From positions 744,001 to 808,000 of the forward strand of contig CAWGVZ010000015.1 in NCBI GenBank assembly GCA_963826035.1: 64,000 bases of DNA. The letters run 5' to 3'. Each line of letters starts with the position of its first letter. Positions within the stretch are counted from its first letter, which is position 1. Made by a program: the position numbers and the translations under genes. The stretch comes from Actinophytocola sp963826035. GTDB taxonomy: Bacteria > Actinomycetota > Actinomycetes > Mycobacteriales > Pseudonocardiaceae. The notes beneath the pieces were generated by a model, which worked only from the letters and a program-made list of their open reading frames with translations, was not told where the DNA came from and made no database searches. Positions 59,901-64,000 of the stretch are shown in pieces.

Positions 59901-61211
59901 ATGAGACACGGCAGTAACCGTTCACGGCGGTGGTGGACGCTGGTCGCCGCCGCCACGTTGGCACTCACCGGTGCGAGTGTGGCGGAGGCCGGGCCGGCCC
60001 CCACGGCCATGGATGCCGGCACGCTCGCCGCGTCGGCTGGTTGTGGTCAGGCGCCGACGTTGCAGAGTGGTACGCACACGATTCAAAGCGGCGGTAAGAG
60101 TCGGCAGTTCATCCTGAGCGTTCCCGCCAACTACGACAACACGCGCCAGCACCGGCTGGTGTTCGGGTTCCACTGGCTGGGCGGCACCATGCAACAGGTG
60201 GCCGGCGGCGGAAGCGACGGAGATGTCTACGCCCACTACGGGCTGCGGCGGTTGGCGAACGACACCGCCATCTTCGTGGCGCCCCAGGGCCTCAACAACG
60301 GCTGGGCCAACTCCGGTGGCGAGGATCTGACCTTCGTCGACGACATGATGCGCAGGATCGAGGACGGTCTCTGTGTCGACACGACGCAGCGCTTCGCTCT
60401 CGGCTTCAGCTACGGCGGCGCGATGAGCTACGCGATCGCGTGCGCGCGGGCGACCGCGTTCCGTGCGGTCGCGGTCATCGGCGCGCCCCGGGAGCTCAGT
60501 GGGTGTAGCGGTGGCACGCAGCCCATCGCGTACATGGGGATCCACGGCATCAACGACAACATCGGGTCCGGGCGGGCGCTGCGGGACAGGTTCGTCCGGA
60601 ACAACGGCTGTACCGCCCAGAACCCGCCAGAACCATCGGGGGGTAGCCAGACCCACATCAGCACGGCCTACTCGGGGTGCCGGACCGGATATCCGGTTGT
60701 CTGGGCGCCGTTCGACGGTGGTCACCAACAAGGCCCGGTGGATGGGTGCGCGGGTTGTGAGAGTGGCGCGCGGAGCTGGGTCAAGAACGAGGTGTGGCGG
60801 TTCTTCACCGGAGAGGCCCCGCCCCCGCCGCCGCCCACGTTCCGGCTGCGCGGCGAGGCTTCCGGCCGGTGCCTGGACGTCAACGGCGCGGCCTCGGCCA
60901 ACGGCTCCCAGATGATCATCTGGGACTGTCACGTCAACGCCAACCAGCAGTTCACCCTGACCGGACAGGCACTACAGGTCATGGGCAAATGCCTCGAGGT
61001 CCCCAGCGGCGCGGCCGCCGGTACCCGGGCCCGGATCTGGGACTGTAACAGCAGTGCCAACCAGCAATGGACCATCAACACCAACGGCACGGTCAGCAAC
61101 GTCCAGAGTGGACTGTGCCTGGATGTCAGCGGCGCCGGCACGGCCAACGGCACGGCCGTGAACGTCTGGAGCTGTCACACCGGCGCCAACCAACGCTGGG
61201 CAAGGGCATAA
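59901..61211 (+). CDS. Secreted CE1-type (LpqC/feruloyl esterase) hydrolase with CBM13
   Basis: 436 residues from ATG 59901, preceded by AAGGAGAA. Signal peptide ending AEAGPAP. Alpha/beta-hydrolase domain: FGFHWLGGTMQQ (oxyanion region), GFSYGGAMSY (nucleophile Ser), IHGINDNI (Asp) and FDGGHQQ (His). Pro-rich linker EAPPPPPPTF at about residue 312, then a CBM13 with three QxW repeats (NQQFTL, NQQWTI, NQRWAR). The family removes feruloyl or acetyl groups from xylan. A CebR-type operator upstream places it in the cellulose/hemicellulose regulon. Confidence 0.9.
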   Translation: MRHGSNRSRRWWTLVAAATLALTGASVAEAGPAPTAMDAGTLAASAGCGQAPTLQSGTHTIQSGGKSRQFILSVPANYDNTRQHRLVFGFHWLGGTMQQVAGGGSDGDVYAHYGLRRLANDTAIFVAPQGLNNGWANSGGEDLTFVDDMMRRIEDGLCVDTTQRFALGFSYGGAMSYAIACARATAFRAVAVIGAPRELSGCSGGTQPIAYMGIHGINDNIGSGRALRDRFVRNNGCTAQNPPEPSGGSQTHISTAYSGCRTGYPVVWAPFDGGHQQGPVDGCAGCESGARSWVKNEVWRFFTGEAPPPPPPTFRLRGEASGRCLDVNGAASANGSQMIIWDCHVNANQQFTLTGQALQVMGKCLEVPSGAAAGTRARIWDCNSSANQQWTINTNGTVSNVQSGLCLDVSGAGTANGTAVNVWSCHTGANQRWARA

Positions 61212-61214
61212 GAC

Positions 61215-61268
61215 GAAAGACAGGTGAGGGCGGCCGCGGAACTATGCGGCCGCCCGCACCTGTCTTTC
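61215..61268 (+). terminator. Large hairpin terminator after the CE1 esterase
   Basis: Two 23-nt arms (61215-61237 and 61246-61268) pair with a single A-G mismatch around an 8-nt loop. GAAAGACAGGTG begins the left arm. It begins 4 nt past the stop codon. The strongest hairpin in the window. Confidence 0.9.
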
Positions 61269-61312
61269 CTGACCCCTGTCCTGGATCCACCGCTGGTCTG
61301 GTCGGTGGTGCT

Positions 61313-61443
61313 CTGAAGGACGCATTCAGGGCAGTGGACGTCCCGAAAGCGTCCTTCAGGGCAGGGGGTCGGCCACCCAGGGAGGGCGTGTCTCGAAGGC
61401 GTTCTTCAGGGCGCCCAGTGACCCGAAGGGAGCCTTCAGGACA
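61313..61443. repeat. Four spaced 21-bp repeats (CTGAAGG-TTCAGGGCA)
   Basis: Units at 61313-61333, 61343-61363, 61393-61413 and 61423-61443 share YYGAAGG-G-NNTTCAGGRCA. Starts are 30, 50 and 30 nt apart. Read on the minus strand they encode ALKDAFGTSTALNASFRAP-like peptide, recalling the NDAFGAL family. No gene in 61269-61529. Confidence 0.7.
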
Positions 61444-61529
61444 GGGAACGCGGCCCGTTTCGAGCCGCCCACGCAAGCAACGCCATCGGTGGATCCAGGC
61501 CTGTCTCTCGTAACCACGAAGGAGCAGTA

Positions 61530-64000
61530 GTGAAACCCATCGTTATCGCTGGAAGATCGTTGGTGGCGCTCGCGGTGTTCGCCGCGCTGCTGACCTTCTC
61601 GGCTCCCATCCCGGCATCGGCCGCCGTGCAGGCCACCTATTACGTCGCTCCGGGCGGCGACGACGCCAATCCCGGGACGATGGCGGCGCCGTTCAAGACG
61701 GTGCAGCGCGCTCGGGACGCCGTTCGCACGATCAACGCGGACATGTCCGGCGACATCCAGGTCTACCTGCGTGGGGGGAACTATCCGGTAAGCAACACGA
61801 TTCAATTCACGCCGAGTGACTCGGGCACGAACGGGTACCGGGTCACCTATGCCGCGTACCAGGACGAGAAGCCGGTGCTGAGCGCCGGCGTTCAGGTAAC
61901 CGGCTGGACGCAGCACAACGGCAGCATCTGGAAGGCGCCGCTCAATCGTGCCAACAAGCTGCGGGCGCTCTATGTCAATGACAAGCGAGCGTTCATGGCA
62001 ACCAAGACGATCAACTCACAAGGGTGCTACGGCACGTACAACGTCACCGCGGGGCAGGCTCCCTGGGCGTGGGAATCGGGTTCACAGTGTGACGGGGCCA
62101 AGTACAACCTGGCCGAGTTGCCCGCCATCGCCGGTAATCACGACGATCTGGAAATCGAAACGAGAACGACGTGGACGACGTCCATCGTGGGAGTCCGCCA
62201 GATCGCGACGAGCAGTGACGGCGCGAACCGCGTGGCGCTGTTCCAGCAACCTGGCGGGGCCATCGCCGCGGGCGCGTTCAACGGCAACTTCCAGATCGGC
62301 GGCAGTCACAAGCTCATGAACGCCTACGAGTTCCTGGACTCACCTGGCGAGTTCTACTTCGACAAGTCAAGCCGAGTGGTGTACTACTACAAGGCCAACT
62401 CCGAGGACATGACCACGGCGACGGTTCACGCGCCGAACAACGTGTCTACCGTTCTCCGGGTCGCCGGCACGTCCACGAGCAACCACGTGCGGAACCTGAC
62501 GTTCTCCGGCCTCACGGTGCAGCATTCCGACTGGAACCTGTTCACCGTGGCCGGCTCCTCGTTCAAGCAGGCTCAGCAGGGCAATCTCGGCAACTCCGCG
62601 TACGTCAAGGGAAACTTCCACGTCTACTACTACCGCAACGTCGACACTCCGCCGGGTATCGTCCAGCTCGAGAACGCCGACGGAATCGAACTGCATCGCA
62701 ATCGGATCCAGCACACCGGCGTCGACGGGATCAGCATGGTCAACGACGTGCAGAACACGAAGTTGATCGGAAACCACACGAACGACATCGGTGGCTCCGC
62801 TATCGTTGTCGGCCATCCGCAGCATGTCTACATCGGGGACCACACCGCGACGAATCGCGAGAAGTATCCCGTCCAGGTCGAAGGACTTCCCAAGAACATC
62901 GAGATCAAGAACAACTACCTCTACGACACCGGGGTGTTGTTCAACTCGCACAGTCCCATCTCGGCATACTTCGCCGACACTCTGACGATTCAGCACAACC
63001 GGATCGAGAAAGCTCCCTGGTCGGGCATAACGCTCGGGTGGGGCTGGTGGAACTTCGATGGATCTTCCGGCTCTATCGTGCCCGGCCGGCCGACCACCAC
63101 GGCACGGAACAACACCATCAGCCACAACCACATCATCGACACGGTGCAGAGCCTCAACGACACGGCCCCCATCTACACGCTGGGTGATCAGCCGGGAACC
63201 ACCATCACCAACAACTATCTTCATGGTGTTCCAGCCGGCCACAAGTACGGACTTCACCCGGACGAAGGGTCGGGGCATATCACCTTCCGCGACAACATCC
63301 TGAGCGTGAGCAAGGACGTCACGTGGCTGATCAACTCCGACGACTTCGGGCGCAAGCACGACCTGAGCATCACGCGGACCTACGGGCCGATCAACAAGGT
63401 CTCCAACAAGGTTCTGCCGAACAGCGTCATCGAGGACATCCTCGTCTCTTCCGACTATGTCTGGCCGGCGGCGGCCTACAGCATCGCCGTGAACTCCGGA
63501 CTTGAGGATGCGTACCGGGACATCGTCCCGCAGGGCAACCTTTCGCTGCCGAACCACGTCCTGCCGGCCAGCACGTTCGTCGGTGCTGGCGGGACCTCGA
63601 TTCCGATCCGCAGCGCCGGCGATGCGACCAGGACGGTCTGGCTGGCTCCGTTAGGTACGACCAACTTCGTGGTCGGCCCGACCATGACCAGGGCAAGTGG
63701 CAGCGCGGCAACCATCGACGTGCCGACGGCGTCCGGTGACTACCGGCTCTACATCGTGGACGCGCAGGGGACTCGGTCGCCGGAGTCGACCTCGCTCGTT
63801 CGGCGGCAGGGCGGCGGCACCAACCCGCAGGCCGGCACGATCGTGGGTGGCCAGTCGGGTCGCTGCGTCGATCTCGCGAACACAACCAACGGCACGCAGG
63901 CCCGGCTGTGGGACTGCAACGGCAGCACCAACCAGCGGTGGACCTACACGGCGAGCAAGACACTCACCAACGGCACCAAGTGCCTCGACGCGTCCGGCGC
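61530..64000 (+). CDS. Secreted right-handed beta-helix protein with CBM13 (3' partial)
   Basis: GTG 61530 with GAAGGAGC upstream. The reading frame is open to the window end (more than 823 residues). Signal peptide KPIVIAGRSLVALAVFAALL. YYVAPGGDDANPGTMAAPFK starts the domain, typical of DUF1565/beta-helix polysaccharide-active proteins (GH120, GH141 or lyase-like). Successive rungs follow: IELHRNRIQHTGVDGISM, IEIKNNYLYDTGV, LTIQHNRIEKAPWSGITLG and HNHIIDTVQS. A CBM13 begins at about residue 770 (GRCVDLANTTNGTQARLWDC, NQRWTY, KCLDAS) and is cut by the window edge. Catalytic residues cannot be assigned. Confidence 0.87.
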   Translation, partial: MKPIVIAGRSLVALAVFAALLTFSAPIPASAAVQATYYVAPGGDDANPGTMAAPFKTVQRARDAVRTINADMSGDIQVYLRGGNYPVSNTIQFTPSDSGTNGYRVTYAAYQDEKPVLSAGVQVTGWTQHNGSIWKAPLNRANKLRALYVNDKRAFMATKTINSQGCYGTYNVTAGQAPWAWESGSQCDGAKYNLAELPAIAGNHDDLEIETRTTWTTSIVGVRQIATSSDGANRVALFQQPGGAIAAGAFNGNFQIGGSHKLMNAYEFLDSPGEFYFDKSSRVVYYYKANSEDMTTATVHAPNNVSTVLRVAGTSTSNHVRNLTFSGLTVQHSDWNLFTVAGSSFKQAQQGNLGNSAYVKGNFHVYYYRNVDTPPGIVQLENADGIELHRNRIQHTGVDGISMVNDVQNTKLIGNHTNDIGGSAIVVGHPQHVYIGDHTATNREKYPVQVEGLPKNIEIKNNYLYDTGVLFNSHSPISAYFADTLTIQHNRIEKAPWSGITLGWGWWNFDGSSGSIVPGRPTTTARNNTISHNHIIDTVQSLNDTAPIYTLGDQPGTTITNNYLHGVPAGHKYGLHPDEGSGHITFRDNILSVSKDVTWLINSDDFGRKHDLSITRTYGPINKVSNKVLPNSVIEDILVSSDYVWPAAAYSIAVNSGLEDAYRDIVPQGNLSLPNHVLPASTFVGAGGTSIPIRSAGDATRTVWLAPLGTTNFVVGPTMTRASGSAATIDVPTASGDYRLYIVDAQGTRSPESTSLVRRQGGGTNPQAGTIVGGQSGRCVDLANTTNGTQARLWDCNGSTNQRWTYTASKTLTNGTKCLDASG

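Noticed and set aside
61313..61443. Possible CRISPR array
   Set aside because: Only four degenerate 21-bp units, spacers of 9 and 29 nt, and no cas genes.

Overview
This is a high-GC actinomycete chromosome segment, most likely from the Pseudonocardiaceae (Lentzea, Kibdelosporangium or Amycolatopsis type). That placement is an inference from GC-biased codon use, many GTG starts, short operons with ATGA or GTGA overlaps, Tat-exported enzymes, multi-domain secreted polysaccharidases and abundant GntR, LacI, TetR and DeoR regulators. No rRNA, tRNA, CRISPR array or intact insertion sequence was seen.

Layout. 1-1.06 kb: 3' part of a GH6 cellulase with CBM2 and its terminator, then a 0.2 kb MITE-like element. 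1.3-11 kb: minus-strand gntR-larA-larB-larC-larE (nickel-pincer racemase and cofactor synthesis), divergent from an L-fuconate dehydratase-type enolase and an Rbs-type sugar ABC importer. Relics of a GntR gene and an IS1380 transposase follow. 11.7-16.3 kb: secreted amidase, secreted BNR-repeat protein and CHRD protein on the minus strand. 16.4-22.9 kb: LacI and LuxR-type regulators, then a TetR-controlled MFS exporter, algal-type vanadium haloperoxidase and aldo/keto reductase. 23.1-27.1 kb: a tight five-gene operon (AMP-forming acyl ligase, SDR, acyl carrier protein, AvrD-like protein, P-loop kinase), which looks like a small-molecule pathway related to syringolide or gamma-butyrolactone synthesis. 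This is the most interesting system in the window. 27.2-28.1 kb: a truncated GH9 cellulase joined to an ArsR fragment. 28.2-31.2 kb: Tat-exported KstD-like flavoenzyme behind a KstR-like box, and a second, Tat-exported vanadium haloperoxidase. 31.2-37.8 kb: small or hypothetical genes and a gene graveyard (multicopper oxidase, type III PKS, methyltransferase and other fragments). 37.8-49.5 kb: a nine-gene minus-strand operon (peptide/nickel-type ABC importer, aldo/keto reductase, HpcH aldolase, sialidase-like protein, SDR), divergent from a DUF1537 sugar-acid kinase, a PdxA-family dehydrogenase and a DeoR regulator. This appears to be an uptake and catabolic unit for a sugar-acid-containing compound. 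49.6-52.3 kb: secreted SGNH esterase and GH54 arabinofuranosidase, both with CBM13. 52.4-59.7 kb: a FadR-type regulator, a LuxR relic, then a Gfo/Idh/MocA dehydrogenase with a complete Liv-type ABC importer. 59.9-64 kb: secreted CE1 esterase with CBM13 and a secreted beta-helix protein with CBM13 that runs off the window.

How the parts fit together. The region is dominated by plant-polymer breakdown and uptake of the products. Three identical 14-bp palindromes, TGGGAGCGCTCCCA, matching the CebR-type cellulose-utilisation operator, precede the GH9 remnant, the GH54 gene and the CE1 esterase gene, and so define a likely regulon. Several families of short palindromic repeats that encode similar peptides are scattered between genes. 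One copy lies in frame inside the DUF1537 kinase gene. Together with the relics and the GH9 junction they show repeated local rearrangement.
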